Assembly: GCF_017591435.1 (NCBI RefSeq)
Contig: NC_059301.1
Location: 11,276,549-11,340,548 of the forward strand
Source: Portunus trituberculatus
Taxonomy: Eukaryota; Arthropoda; Malacostraca; Decapoda; Portunidae
Direction: 5' to 3'
DNA length: 64,000 nt
A program made the translations under genes and the position numbers. The notes beneath the pieces are model-generated. The model was not told the origin of the DNA. It saw only the letters and a list, made by a program, of their open reading frames with translations, and searched no databases. Each line of letters starts with the position of its first letter. Position 1 is the first letter of the stretch. Positions 30,437 to 46,789 of the stretch are shown here, in pieces.

Positions 30437-30649
30437 TTAACTCCTTCAGTACTGGGACTTATTTTTACCACGAGTTTTGGGTACGATTAGACGATTTTAT
30501 ATACATTAGAAAGGGTTTATGGAGGTCAAAAAGTTAATGGCCAGAGTCTTCACTATTTCATTCCCGACATAAGTTTCTGAGGAGGTATAAAATTGCCAAA
30601 CAGTAAGCAGAGTGAATATGAAAACGCCTCGCAGCACTGAAGGAGTTAA
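30437..30649 (-). mobile_element. TTAA-MITE copy 6
   Basis: TTAA at both ends (30437, 30646). Ends CTCCTTCAGTACTGGGAC and CACTGAAGGAGTTAA. Full length, 213 bp. Confidence 0.9.
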
Positions 30650-30900
30650 ATATAAAAGAGCAAAAGTATTCATGGACATAAGTAGTTGCGAAAAACTCAC
30701 AACAATAAGCCCAAATAATTTTTCCGATGAAGATGATTTAATTGAGTTTCCTTTTGATGAAATTACAAGATTACTGATTACCTTTAAATTTGACGTTTAA
30801 AAAAAGGAATGTTAGTTTTGTGTATGTTTCTCACGCCGAACCGAAGTAATTCAATCAAATAAAGAACACTCCATTATTTGTATATGGTATTTCTTAAGGC

Positions 30901-30904
<4 letters not shown>

Positions 30905-30992
<88 letters not shown>
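30905..30992. repeat. (GA)n microsatellite
   Basis: About 43 GA units. Confidence 0.97.
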
Positions 30993-30998
<6 letters not shown>

Positions 30999-31155
30999 AT
31001 CTGGCTTTCCCATGTCGCTTAAATTGAGTATGAAAAAAAAAAAATCTCTAGCATCAAACCGAAAGACTAATAACAGAGCAACAAACACTTCCCTGGAGAC
31101 AATATAGAAACAAAACACGGAACCAGACAAATAAAATTATTTTCATTGTATACCA

Positions 31156-31367
31156 TTAACCATATCAGTACTGGACGCATTTTTACCTTGATTTTTTAGT
31201 ATGAGTAGACGGTTTTATTGACATTAAGAAGCGTTTATGGAGGTCAGAAGATTAATAGCCAGAGTCTTCACTATTCTAACCCCACACATACGTTTCTAAA
31301 GCTGTATCAAATCAGGAAATAGTAACCAGAATGAATATGGAAACACATCATGGTACTGAGGGATTAA
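31156..31367 (-). mobile_element. TTAA-MITE copy 7
   Basis: TTAA at both ends (31156, 31364). Same orientation as copy 6, about 500 bp upstream. Right end is GGTACTGAGGGATTAA. Confidence 0.9.
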
Positions 31368-31757
31368 CCTAGCGAAACTACGGAATATAAAACCGGAACG
31401 CGGCGTAATATGACTGGATAACATCGGCGTTGTTGTAATGTAATGTATTCATTCGCGTGGTTGTGGAATGCAATATATAGCCAAATGATGCCATCCAGCC
31501 TCGTAACAATAAATTCCGTCACAAGTTAATGCGGCAGTGACTTATTATTTGAAGCGTCCAGCCCGCCAGACAGTGAATGACGCAGCGGGGCGGGAGTGTG
31601 GCCTCGCGTGGGATACTGTGGTGGTATTCAGATGCACGAGTACTATATATATATTGTTATATTTACTTTACTGTGTGTGTAGGCTGTTGAGTGCTGTGGA
31701 TTGTACTTTTTTGGTATTGATGTAATTTTTCTGGTTTCTCCTTCCTCTTTGTCTGTC
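31368..31757. other. No gene supported
   Basis: GC-richer patch near 31550-31620 without a convincing exon. Confidence 0.4.
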
Positions 31758-33162
<1,405 letters not shown>

Positions 33163-33163
33163 C

Positions 33164-33232
<69 letters not shown>
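33163..33232. repeat. (TG)n microsatellite
   Basis: About 34 TG units. Confidence 0.97.
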
Positions 33233-33233
<1 letters not shown>

Positions 33234-33462
33234 GTTTATCCTTCGCCTTCCTAAAATTTCAAGATTCTGATCGGCTTTTCTTTTATGTTTTGAATATTCT
33301 TAGTGGCTTTAGTTGGAGTTGTTGGAGTTTTCAAGGTTGCCTCATGATTAAGAACAACAGAAACAGTAAAACACAATAAAGAACGCAATGATAATCGCCT
33401 TAACATCATTATCATAACCATAAAAGTGAGAATATTAATGATAATGATGGTGATGCTTTTGA

Positions 33463-33788
<326 letters not shown>

Positions 33789-33844
33789 ATTGCAATAACA
33801 CATATATCACCTCCTATAATCATTATTACTGCATATTGCCTTAC

Positions 33845-33996
33845 TTTCATTGCCATTGTTGTTGTGTGTATCGCTGTCCATCCTGAGACGCGGGATTTAG
33901 CAGACTGGGCCGTGGTTGGGCTGGTGGTTCCCTTATGACCACTGCGAGGGACTAGAGCGCAGGCCGTTGTACCCTTCCCGCGAGGCCTGTCATTCC
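33845..33996 (-). CDS. Weak candidate internal exon
   Basis: On the minus strand CACTCCTATCTTGCAG precedes base 33996 and AAA|GTAAGG follows base 33845. The 152 nt are open in one frame, encoding a Thr/Ser/Gly-rich stretch beginning NDRPRGKGTTACALVPRSGH. No domain is recognised, and a repeat-derived origin is possible. Confidence 0.2.
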
Positions 33997-34943
33997 CTGC
34001 AAGATAGGAGTGCAACAGAGGGGAATGTATCTTCTATCATTTGTATATTATTTCATTTATTTTCCTTGTTTTTCTTTTGTTTTCTGTGTATTTCCCTGTA
34101 GACTATGCAGGAAAGACAGGTTCAATAGGAATGTTGTAATTATTATGCTGTTCTTGTTTTATTTACTCTTTTTTTTCTCTAACGAGAACAGTATGGCTTC
34201 CTCATTACGCCAAATTGTTTGCTCGTAAATTATAAACAGTCTCCTTTTCATATTTGACAGCTCTTTTATGTACAGTATGTTGGCCGGTCATATTGCAAGT
34301 AGTATAGAAATTATTAATGTACTACAAGGGCAGCTCTCTTTGAATAGGAAGTGATAGAATAGAATGTTTGTTTGTAATGTTAACAGTTCACGTTGCAGTG
34401 TTTCGTTCATCAGTCTTTCATTGGAAACTTTCTAGTCGTTGCACTTTGATGGTGTATTTCAATGACGAATAAAGTGAATGAGTGTATGACCATTTGTTTA
34501 ATGGAACAGTGCTGCTGATTTAATAAGAGACATTGCAGAGTTTAATAAGTGAACCAATATTTTTCGCACAGTCGTGCTCAGAACTTAAGTGAACTGAGTT
34601 CAACGTCTTCCAATATCAAAGAGACCTCTGATGTGTTGATATAATGTGATTGTTATTTCTGGTCATTCATATAATCTTAGTAGATTAATGGAATTTAAGG
34701 TTAAAGGAAAAGGCTAAACACAGAGAACGTAACTGAGAAATGTTGTGACCATGGCCACACCACTCACTGCTGTCACTGTCACCTTGTCGTAGAGGCACAG
34801 TGCACTTCCCTCCAACGATCTCATCCAGAGCAAATAAAAAAGTGTAAAGAGCGCTCTCATTGTTGGGTGTCTTTGTCAAAAAACATTATCATTGTTACTA
34901 TTATTATTATCATTTTTTATTATTATTGTTGTTGTTCTTCTTC
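33997..34943. other. No gene seen
   Basis: AT-rich spacer. Confidence 0.5.
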
Positions 34944-35070
<127 letters not shown>

Positions 35071-35407
35071 TGTTTTTATTTTCATTACGTATTATTATTA
35101 TGATCAGCACTCTGACTGCAATGATTGTGTTACACTTGTTATTGATTTATAGACAAACAATTCTAATGAACACAAATATATAAGGAAATCAGTTTGCTGG
35201 TTGTAATTTGAAACCACCTTTTATCACTCCTGTGTTATTTTTTTTCTTCTTGGAATCATTCACTGGATTTCCGGCACAATGTTCAATCTCGTTCAGCGCG
35301 GACACTTAACACTGTCCTTCCTCACAGGCTTGTGCTGCAGGAAGACACCAAGAAACGCACATTGATTTTTCAGATAAATTGGGAAATGGATTAATAAAGC
35401 AAAACCT

Positions 35408-35640
35408 GGGGCCGCCGTGCATGGTGTAGTGGAACCATGCGTGCTTTGGGGTCCGAGGGGTCTCCAAGCGCACGGGTTCGAATCCTGTCAACGGTCCTAG
35501 TGTAAATTGGGCTTCCTCACTCGGGTTAAGGGTTTCCTAGCGGATGGGCTTTGAGATAGGAGGTACCCAAAAGTATCCCCTTTAGCCCAGAAATTCCCGT
35601 GAAAACGCCCACATGGTATAAATAAGAAAAAAATAATAAT
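35408..35640 (+). mobile_element. tRNA-derived SINE (family A), full length
   Basis: Starts with a tRNA-like head. The A box is TGGTGTAGTGG at 35422-35432 and the B box GGTTCGAATCC at 35475-35485. The spacing and extra stem between them suggest a tRNA with a long variable arm (Leu- or Ser-like, inferred). The body has TTTCCTAGCGGATGGGCTTT and AGTATCCCCTTTAGCCC, and the 3' end is A/T-rich (ATAAATAAGAAAAAAATAAT). Confidence 0.9.
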
Positions 35641-36081
35641 ACAAACCTCCCTTAACACCTGTAATGAAAAAAATGATTCCACACATTTTACAATTATCAT
35701 TTTTATTAATTCATATATCCATTGTAGAAAATTCCTTTAGATTACGAAAATAGCGTTCAGTATTTCAGTTCGCGCCCTCTTTGCCTGAAGAAAACTTTAA
35801 GTAATTGGATCAGAGTCGATTTAAGATTAGATTAGAGAAGTTCGAATGTGAGGCACAGGAAAGAGGCGGTGTAGTAATGCATTGTCTCAGGAAGCCAGTG
35901 ACGAGTGAAAAGTGGATTGCTGAAAGGACAAGTCTCTCTGATGCATAATAACTGATGTCCGGCTCTCGCCCATCAAGGCATGATGATTTTCAGAAACAAT
36001 AGGTCAAGTTTTAAGTCTCGTTAGCCTAAACTTTGTCTTCAGTGTATACGCATTTGATGTATGCTTATATATCTGTCTTTA

Positions 36082-36085
<4 letters not shown>
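35641..36085. other. No gene seen
   Basis: AT-rich spacer between two copies of the same SINE. Confidence 0.5.

Positions 36086-36170
<85 letters not shown>
36086..36170. repeat. (CT)n microsatellite
   Basis: About 42 CT units, 68 bp before a SINE. Confidence 0.97.
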
Positions 36171-36173
<3 letters not shown>

Positions 36174-36237
36174 AGGATATGAATATTTATTACCTTGTCT
36201 GTAATGCTCAAATGTTATTCCCTTTTACAACACAAAT

Positions 36238-36425
36238 CGTGGTACAGTGGAACCATGCGTGCTTTGGGGTCCGAGGGGTCTCCAAGTGCACGGGTTCGAA
36301 GCCTGTCCACGGTCCGAGTGTAGGTTGGGCTTCCTCACTCTGGACAACGGTTTCCTAGCGGGTGGGCTTTGAGATAGAAGGCACCACAAAAAGTATCCCC
36401 TTTAGGCCATGAAAGTGCCACGTGG
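36238..36425 (+). mobile_element. tRNA-derived SINE (family A), 5' and 3' shortened
   Basis: Begins inside the head (GTGGTACAGTGGAACCATGC). The B box has one change (GGTTCGAAGCC) and the body is conserved through AGTATCCCCTTTAGGCC. Confidence 0.85.
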
Positions 36426-36746
36426 ATACTGATCTGTGCGATACATCGACTCGTGCCTGTGACTTCTACTCTGTTTGGTGGTGCCTGATTCATTTTTTCA
36501 AGTAATACTGGAATGCTTTGTATAATCAGCACATCTCTCAATGTCCTTGTCACCGAAAACTTCTTCTGTAGAATCATTTAAATTGCAGCAAAACCCCAAG
36601 TGCAGAAAGACAAGGTAACATATGTACGGAAAGGCTCTCTATGTCTCTGTCCGTTTTGTGTGTGTGTCTGTCTGCCTGTCTGTCTGTCCCTTTGTCTCCT
36701 CTCTCTCTCGTGTATCGTCTCGTCTCTCGTGTCTCGCCTCTGTCTC

Positions 36747-37840
<1,094 letters not shown>

Positions 37841-38556
37841 CCTCTTGCCTCTCATTTATTTAGTGTTCCCTCTTTGACGTTCAGCATTTTCTTTTCCCAT
37901 CCAGTCACTCACCTTTTGCCTTCATCTCTAATGTATATTTCTTTTTTTTCTCTCTTGTTTTTTTTTTCACTTTTGTTATTCCTCAAATTCGCAATATTCT
38001 CGATCTCTGTTGTTATTTTTTTTCCCTTTTTTCATGTTTTTTTTTCTTTGCAATATTATCGTTTTCAGTTTTTTTTCATTTATTTTATCATTGGTCGTAT
38101 AATATTTTCCTTCCTCCTTTTTTTGTATTTTTTTTTTTTTTCTACATTTCTAAATTGATTTCCACCCTGATTATATTTTTTTCTTATCAATTTTCCCTTC
38201 CTGAACCTTTTTTTTCCCCTAACCATTATAATATATTCCAATGAAATTTGCATATATCATCGTCCCTCCCTTCTCATCCTCCTCTCTCCCTCCCCCTCTC
38301 CCTCTCCCTCTCCCACTCCCCTTTACCTTCACCCACCCTTTAATCTCCTCTCCCTTCCTCTCCTCACCTCTCCACGCCTCTCCTCTCTCTCTCGCCTCGC
38401 CTCGCCTCACTTCAGCTTTTCTGTTTTCTGATCTGCTTTGCTCTCTCCTTTCCTCTCCTTCGCTCTCGTTTCCTCTCTTTTTTTCTGTCTTTTCTATCAG
38501 TCAGTCCTATCTTTTCTTCTCTTCCTAATCGCATTTCCGCCATTCATCTCCGGTAC

Positions 38557-38560
<4 letters not shown>
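37841..38560. repeat. T-rich and polypyrimidine stretch
   Basis: T runs to about 38215, then CCCTCTCCCTCTCCC-type sequence at 38270-38550. No gene. Confidence 0.7.

Positions 38561-38639
<79 letters not shown>
38561..38639. repeat. (CT)n microsatellite
   Basis: About 39 CT units. Confidence 0.97.
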
Positions 38640-38642
<3 letters not shown>

Positions 38643-38970
38643 AAAGAAAGTTAATGATAACTCCTAAAAATTCACCCCTTTGTCGCTACAGTCATCTTTT
38701 GTTAACATTCAGAAAAAAATAAGAGAATGAAAAGTTAATTATCTTTTGTAGGACACCGAATTATTTAAGGGCTTTAAGAAGACTTGATTAAATTTTGAAC
38801 TGAGGTGATAGGTGGATGTGCTTACGGGACTGTCTCGTGTAGGCTTACTGGCTCCCTGCTGGCCCCATTGTTCTCTTATGCCTTACTAACTGCTGAAAAA
38901 AAAAGGATGAAGGTGATGAAATAATTGTGCGGTTGTGAATAATTTGTGGTAGAAATGTATGTCTGTTAGT

Positions 38971-39167
38971 TTATCCTCTTCAGTAGCAGGTTTTCATATT
39001 TATTTTGCTTACTTTATAGTGATTTTATACAGTTATGTTGGGGTTGAAATAGTGAAGACTGTGACCATTATTCTTCTGACTTCCATAGATCCTTTCTAAT
39101 TTAAATAAAATCGTCTTAGCACACCCAAATTCCAGGTAAAAATGCGTCCCAGTACTGAAGAGGCTAA
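38971..39167 (+). mobile_element. TTAA-MITE copy 8
   Basis: Left end ATCCTCTTCAGTAGCAGGTT, right end CCCAGTACTGAAGAGGCTAA. Both TTAA are mutated and the middle is slightly shortened. Confidence 0.85.
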
Positions 39168-39204
39168 AGTGTCAAAATTATAGGCAAATAAAATATGTTG
39201 TTTT

Positions 39205-39445
39205 ACTGAAAGAGTTCAAGCAAGAGTAAGAATTGTTAAGTATTAAAAGAGGCAAAAGCAAAAGAGAAGTTATCGTTTAGCAGTGAAAGATTACAAGCAA
39301 AGAAAGAAACCTGACCAACTTTAAAAGAGATGAAGTAGAAAGAAAAGTTTGTAGCAGGGAAAGAGTTAAAGAGTAGACAGAGATATTTAGCAATGAAATA
39401 TTCGAAGTAGAGAAATAGTCTTGTAGTGAAAGGGATGAAGGAGCA
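39205..39445 (+). repeat. Degenerate ~36-bp repeat (TAGCAGTGAAAGAGTTAAAG-like)
   Basis: Related units start near 39205, 39278, 39321, 39352, 39388 and 39423. Each has TAG(C)A(G)TGAAAG followed by an AAG(C)A(G)AGA stretch. Purine-rich on the + strand. Confidence 0.55.
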
Positions 39446-41167
<1,722 letters not shown>

Positions 41168-41257
41168 AAGTAGTAGTATCGGTATCGGTGGTATCGGTAT
41201 CGGTAGTAGTATCGGTATCGGTATCGGAATCGGCCAAGATTTTGGTATCGGTACATC
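41168..41257 (+). repeat. (GGTATC)n minisatellite
   Basis: GGTATC hexamers mixed with GGTAGTAGTATC variants. The minus-strand frame reading Asp-Thr repeats is an artefact. Confidence 0.85.
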
Positions 41258-42060
41258 TCAAAAAAAAGACTGTCACTAGATCGTGATGCAATATTGAGAA
41301 AAGTGTTGAGTTTAGTGCTTCTTACGCACCATCTTCGGTATTCCATTTGCACAAAGAACCCGTCAGAAATACTCATGTCATATAGAAGAGCATCTCTAAC
41401 TTACAGGAATCCTTCTCTGTCTTAAAGGGTATCGTGTTTTCTCCACATAAAAATTTCATCTCGCCCACATTACCACTGACAATGAGAAGCTCGTGGCGTG
41501 GCTGGCATACTTCACCTTTGCTGTACGTCATATTGATCTTTGCTAGTCATCTATTACCGAGGAGGATTATCTTGCTCCGGTATCATATATAAAACGAGAA
41601 AGCGTACATAAAATACTGATCGATGTAGTCGTTTACTGAACCCTTCTCGCTCAAAGGCAGGTAACTCTATTCCTTTTCACTCTTATGTAATATTATTCAG
41701 TTACAAATAAAATGCACCGAATGAAGAGAAAAAAGTGAAGAAACAATGAATACGCTTCCGTGTTGATGACAAAAAGCTATACGGAAGTGACGTCCGCGGT
41801 ACCCACTGTCGAGACTTGTCCTTGTAATGTAGTGTTTTGAATAACCAGTTACCTCTCACCCCGTACACTGATGCTCGCTAGGTGCTGAGTGAGCCGGAAA
41901 CGTGTGTGTGAAGTATTTTATTTTCTAACGTGATGCAGTGATATGTAGCTCTATTGATGAACGGCAGTGTCAGGAGGAAAAATATCAAATGAAAGTTTAA
42001 TATGAAAAGGCTGGTGTAGCTTCATAGTTTAAAGGAGGTATATAAGTGCTGGGGATGTAA
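41258..42060. other. No gene seen
   Basis: Unassigned sequence. Confidence 0.5.
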
Positions 42061-42251
<191 letters not shown>

Positions 42252-42923
42252 CTGAACGCAGCAGTGTCAGTAAAAAGCAAATGTATTATAGGGTTTAAAA
42301 ATAGATTGAGATGTACGGTGTTTGCAGCCCCCTGAATGCCGTGATGAAATAATAGCGTGCAGTATCAGTGGATGGCGCGCGCTGAATGCATTGAAAGCAA
42401 AAAAAAAAAAATGCAGAATCTAAACTATGGAAAACGTTAATATTTGAGAGAAGTTTTAAAGCGGCCATCACACCACCGTAGAGAAAATGAAAAAAAGAAA
42501 ACGTAAACCATAAGAAATATACTTTTATTACTTTGTATATAGTCAGTATGGTGAATATTTCCTTGGTCTTATAGGAGATTATCTTCATTTTGGGGAATAT
42601 TATATGGTATTTTACAGATGGGCATGAATGTTCTTAAAAAATATGAGAACACACAACATTTTCTGGTTATTTTTGCACGTCTGGAAAAAAAAACTAAAAC
42701 ATATTTCCTTCCTTTCTCCCAAGATTGATAGATTTTCTGAAGAGCGTAATCACAACACCTTCAACAACAAATAAAAGTACCGGCAGGAGTAATGTAAGAC
42801 CCGTTACTGTCTTTGCAGCACAACAGACTCATAACAACGCTGTGATGCATTGTCTTACCTTTTCATTAATCAAGCATATACAGACAAGACGAAGATGTCA
42901 AGTGACTGTCCTTTACCTTGTCC
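42252..42923. other. No gene seen
   Basis: AT-rich spacer. Confidence 0.5.
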
Positions 42924-43134
42924 TTAATGCCTTCAGTACCATGACGCATTTCCATATTCATTCTGCTTACTATTTGGTGATTTTATACAGCTTCAAAAAC
43001 TCGTGTTGGGGATTAAAACAGTGAAGACTCTGGCCATTAATCTTCTGACCTCCAAAGACTCTTCCTAATCTCAATAAAATGGTCTAATCGTTTACAAATT
43101 TCAATGTAAAAATGTGTCCCAGTCTTGAAGGAGA
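42924..43134 (+). mobile_element. TTAA-MITE copy 9
   Basis: Left TTAA at 42924-42927 followed by TGCCTTCAGTACCATGACGC. The right end, CCCAGTCTTGAAGGAGATG, has lost TTAA. Confidence 0.88.
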
Positions 43135-43420
43135 TGCTGACAAGAATACAGCCTGAAAGTAAGACACTTCTCAATCAGAATACAACTTCTGATGATTTTT
43201 CCCCGATTTAAATAAACAATAAACCCACAACTTGCTGGATATTTTACCTTGGTTTTAGTAGACATTTATATACCTTGCTATCTGCTTTAAATCTCTGAAA
43301 TATCCCGGCAAACCCGCTCGCTGTGCTCGTCGCTAGCATTCAATCGGTATGGGAAGTTCCATGTGGTGGCGCAACAGATACCTTTCACCGCCATGTCTCG
43401 TCCTGCTGCTCTGTTGCCTG

Positions 43421-44031
<611 letters not shown>

Positions 44032-44060
44032 AGAATTTTCTCCTGTGTGTGTGTGTGTGT

Positions 44061-44518
44061 GTTTGTGTGTAAGTAGGTGGGTGTGTCAGTGTCGATGTGG
44101 GTGTGGGTTGTGGGTGAGAGGGGGAGCTAATGTGTTGTTATAACCATGAAGGCAAAAGTTTATGGTGTCTGTCAACTCAATTATGCGTCTCATGCAGTAT
44201 CAGTATAGGTTGCCCTGCCTCTTCCTGCCGTCACCTGCTTAGTGAGACAAGCATTACGGCATGATATCTGTGAGGGTTTGATTTGCAGGTAGATAGAAAG
44301 ATTTTTATATTCCTACGCTGTTTTCTCCCTTGCACCGACTCGCCGTCTCTATCAAAATATCTGTGACTGCTTATATTTTATTTCTTTTGTTTTCAGGCAG
44401 GCAGTATTCATTTTATTTTATTGTTTTATTTAGGAAATATATCTGCTTCTGTTTCGAAGTTGGACCTTGGCATTGCTGTTATTCCTCTTCTTTATCATTT
44501 ACTTTCCCATTTTTATTT
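44061..44518. other. No gene seen
   Basis: Unassigned spacer. Confidence 0.5.
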
Positions 44519-44645
44519 TTTTATGTAAAAGGGAAATCCGGCCAAGGGTAACACAAATGGTGATTAAGAAAAAAAAAGGCCCACTGAGATGCCAGTCCCT
44601 AAACGAGCTGAATGAATGATTAATAGCCGAAAGGAGGCTCCACAA
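44519..44645 (+). repeat. Interspersed repeat family B, copy 1
   Basis: Head TTATGTAAAAGGGAAATCCG then GCCAAGGGTAACA, an A-rich stretch, GGCCCACTGAGATGCCAGTC and GAGCTGAATGAATGATTA. Copies at 51020 and 60001 share the same order. Confidence 0.6.
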
Positions 44646-44894
44646 TGATAATAGGAGTCATTATTTATTTTTGTTTATTGATTTTTGCCATTTTGCGTGA
44701 AGAATGTACAGTACGTGTGGGTAGCCGCTAGTGTATGTAGTTTTTGTGTGTATTTATTTATATACTTTATTTTTGCAGTGCACTTGTTTAAATATGATTA
44801 CATAATAGAAGGTAAGTTGAGAAGGCTGAGATTCATAAAAATAACCCGGAGAATATTTGAAGCACTTTTTCATCTAATCTTTCTCTACCTTAAT

Positions 44895-45345
44895 GGTATT
44901 CCTCGTGAAATTACTGACGGAGACATGCAGGGTAATCAATACTTACTGGTTTTACACCCCAGAAAGGTTACAATCACAAAGAAGAAACACTATTTATTGA
45001 ATCCTTCTCAACCACACTAGCATTCATTATAAACACCAAGATAAAACTAGTGACGGAGACATGCAGGGTGATCAATACATACTGGTTATACATCTTAGAA
45101 AGGTTACAATCACAAAGGTAGGAACACTATTTATTAAACCCTTCTCAACCACACTAGCATTCCTCATAAAGATCAAGGTGAAACTACTGACAGAGAAATG
45201 CAGGGTGATCAATACATACTGGTTATACACTCCAGAAAAGTTACAATCACATAGCTGGAAACACTATTTATTGAACCCATTGTAACCATACTAGCATTCC
45301 TCATGAAGACCAAGATAAAACTAGTGACGAAGGACAAGTGGAAAA
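44895..45345 (+). repeat. 137-bp tandem repeat, about 3.2 copies
   Basis: ACTGACGGAGACATGCAGGG and variants start near 44913, 45049, 45186 and 45323 (periods 136, 137, 137). Each unit carries ATCAATACATACTGGTTATA, GTTACAATCACA, CACTATTTATTGAA and CACTAGCATTCCTCAT. The period is not a multiple of three and no protein is recognised. Confidence 0.9.
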
Positions 45346-45899
45346 AAGTAATATTAGTGATTCTCAAAACTTTACAATCATAATGCTGGACACTATTTTT
45401 TTTTTTTTTCTTTTTAATCATCCTGCAGACGACTTGTTTTGCAATATTATCCGAGGACACGGTGCATTTTTCTCCCATTCTTTTCTTTATTCCATCATTA
45501 CCATGTCGCTGTGTGCTGTGTTGTTCAATCCACCGTTTAATTTTCACGGTTAAATTGCTCTTACTCCCCCCCTTCCACCCCTACCCACTTTCATCTTGGA
45601 CAATAATATGACAAACGATATGGTTATTGTTCCTGTTTTTTTTTTTTTTTTTTTTTTTTGGTCTTTTTAATATATTTCTGAGCTTTCAACGTCCAGTCCT
45701 GTGTCAATATTGTCAGCATGAACACTAGATGTACATGTGATTCTGCACCAATATTCTTTTGCGCGGCAGGTGTAACGTTTACATTTGCCCGAGACGTGAC
45801 TGTGGATGGTGCTGGGCAAGGCTTACCTCGTCTTGTCGTCTTGTCTCGGTGCATAGACTGAGCGGCGAGGGAAGCTTGAAGTATTAATTCGTGTGTTAG

Positions 45900-45900
<1 letters not shown>
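45346..45900. other. No gene supported
   Basis: T runs at 45396-45410 and 45638-45659. GACGAG|GTAAGCC on the minus strand near 45800 is a good donor sequence, but any exon bounded by it would be only about 31 nt. Confidence 0.4.
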
Positions 45901-45938
<38 letters not shown>

Positions 45939-45945
45939 GAGAGAG
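45901..45945. repeat. (GA)n microsatellite
   Basis: Short GA tract with a GACAGACA interruption. Confidence 0.9.
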
Positions 45946-46012
45946 CACAAACAAGTAAATATATATGTGAACAAATAAATACAAATATAGCACAGTGTAA
46001 AGTTATAAAAAA

Positions 46013-46113
<101 letters not shown>

Positions 46114-46223
46114 CCTGATAAACATCTAGGAAGAGAAAGAAAACAAGGAAAGATAAGAAGACAAATAAACCAAAAAGAAAATAGGCTGAAGAAAGGGATG
46201 AAAAGAAAACGAAGCGTACTCAC

Positions 46224-46343
46224 CATGCTATCTTCCTCCTCCTCCTCCTCCTCGTCCTCCTCCTCGTCCTTCGCTGATGAACTATAAAGAAGCGGCCTGC
46301 AACCATCCCGGCGCCTCATGAATACAAAACGGGTCTCCAGCAT
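46224..46343 (-). CDS. Candidate 5' coding exon with acidic tail
   Basis: On the minus strand an ATG at 46343-46341 opens 40 codons (MLETRFVFMRRRDGC... then an Asp/Glu-rich run ending DSM) that stop exactly at ATG|GTGAGTACG, a good donor, in phase 0. The region is CpG-richer than its surroundings. The acidic run comes from a (TCC)n-type repeat, so coding status is uncertain. No family recognised. Confidence 0.25.
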
Positions 46344-46556
46344 CGCCGTCGCTGCTGCCGCTCATTTGCTGACAGAATCTTTAGAACAATTATACCATTT
46401 GGGAGCGTTACTGGCCGTGGAGGACGTCACGCAGGGAACATCCGACGCATCGATATCCCTCCCCGCCTCTCCTTGTCTCGGGTATTTCAGAATCTGCTCC
46501 TCAAATTAATATGTACTTGTTCCTACCTTATATTTCAATCCTTCCGTGTTTCTGTC

Positions 46557-46557
<1 letters not shown>

Positions 46558-46630
<73 letters not shown>

Positions 46631-46721
46631 TGGGAATTACTAGGAATGTTAGAAATTAGGTTATGTCCAAGTTTAGTGATTTTATTTTGCTTGATTTTAT
46701 AACTTTTTCCATATAATGTGG

Positions 46722-46788
<67 letters not shown>
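46558..46788. repeat. Two (GT)n microsatellites
   Basis: (GT)n at 46558-46627 and 46729-46788, separated by about 100 bp of unique sequence. Confidence 0.97.

Positions 46789-46789
<1 letters not shown>

Noticed and set aside
35306..35491. 61-codon minus-strand frame (MTGFEPVRLETPRTPKH...)
   Set aside because: It is the antisense of the tRNA-derived SINE at 35408; such peptides are common false gene predictions.
44895..45345. Tandem repeat considered as a coding repeat protein
   Set aside because: The period of 136-137 is not divisible by three and stops occur in all frames across units.
45780..45880. Minus-strand microexon of about 31 nt between CGCTCAG and GACGAG|GTAAGCC
   Set aside because: Splice-like signals over so short an interval arise often by chance and no flanking exon is seen.
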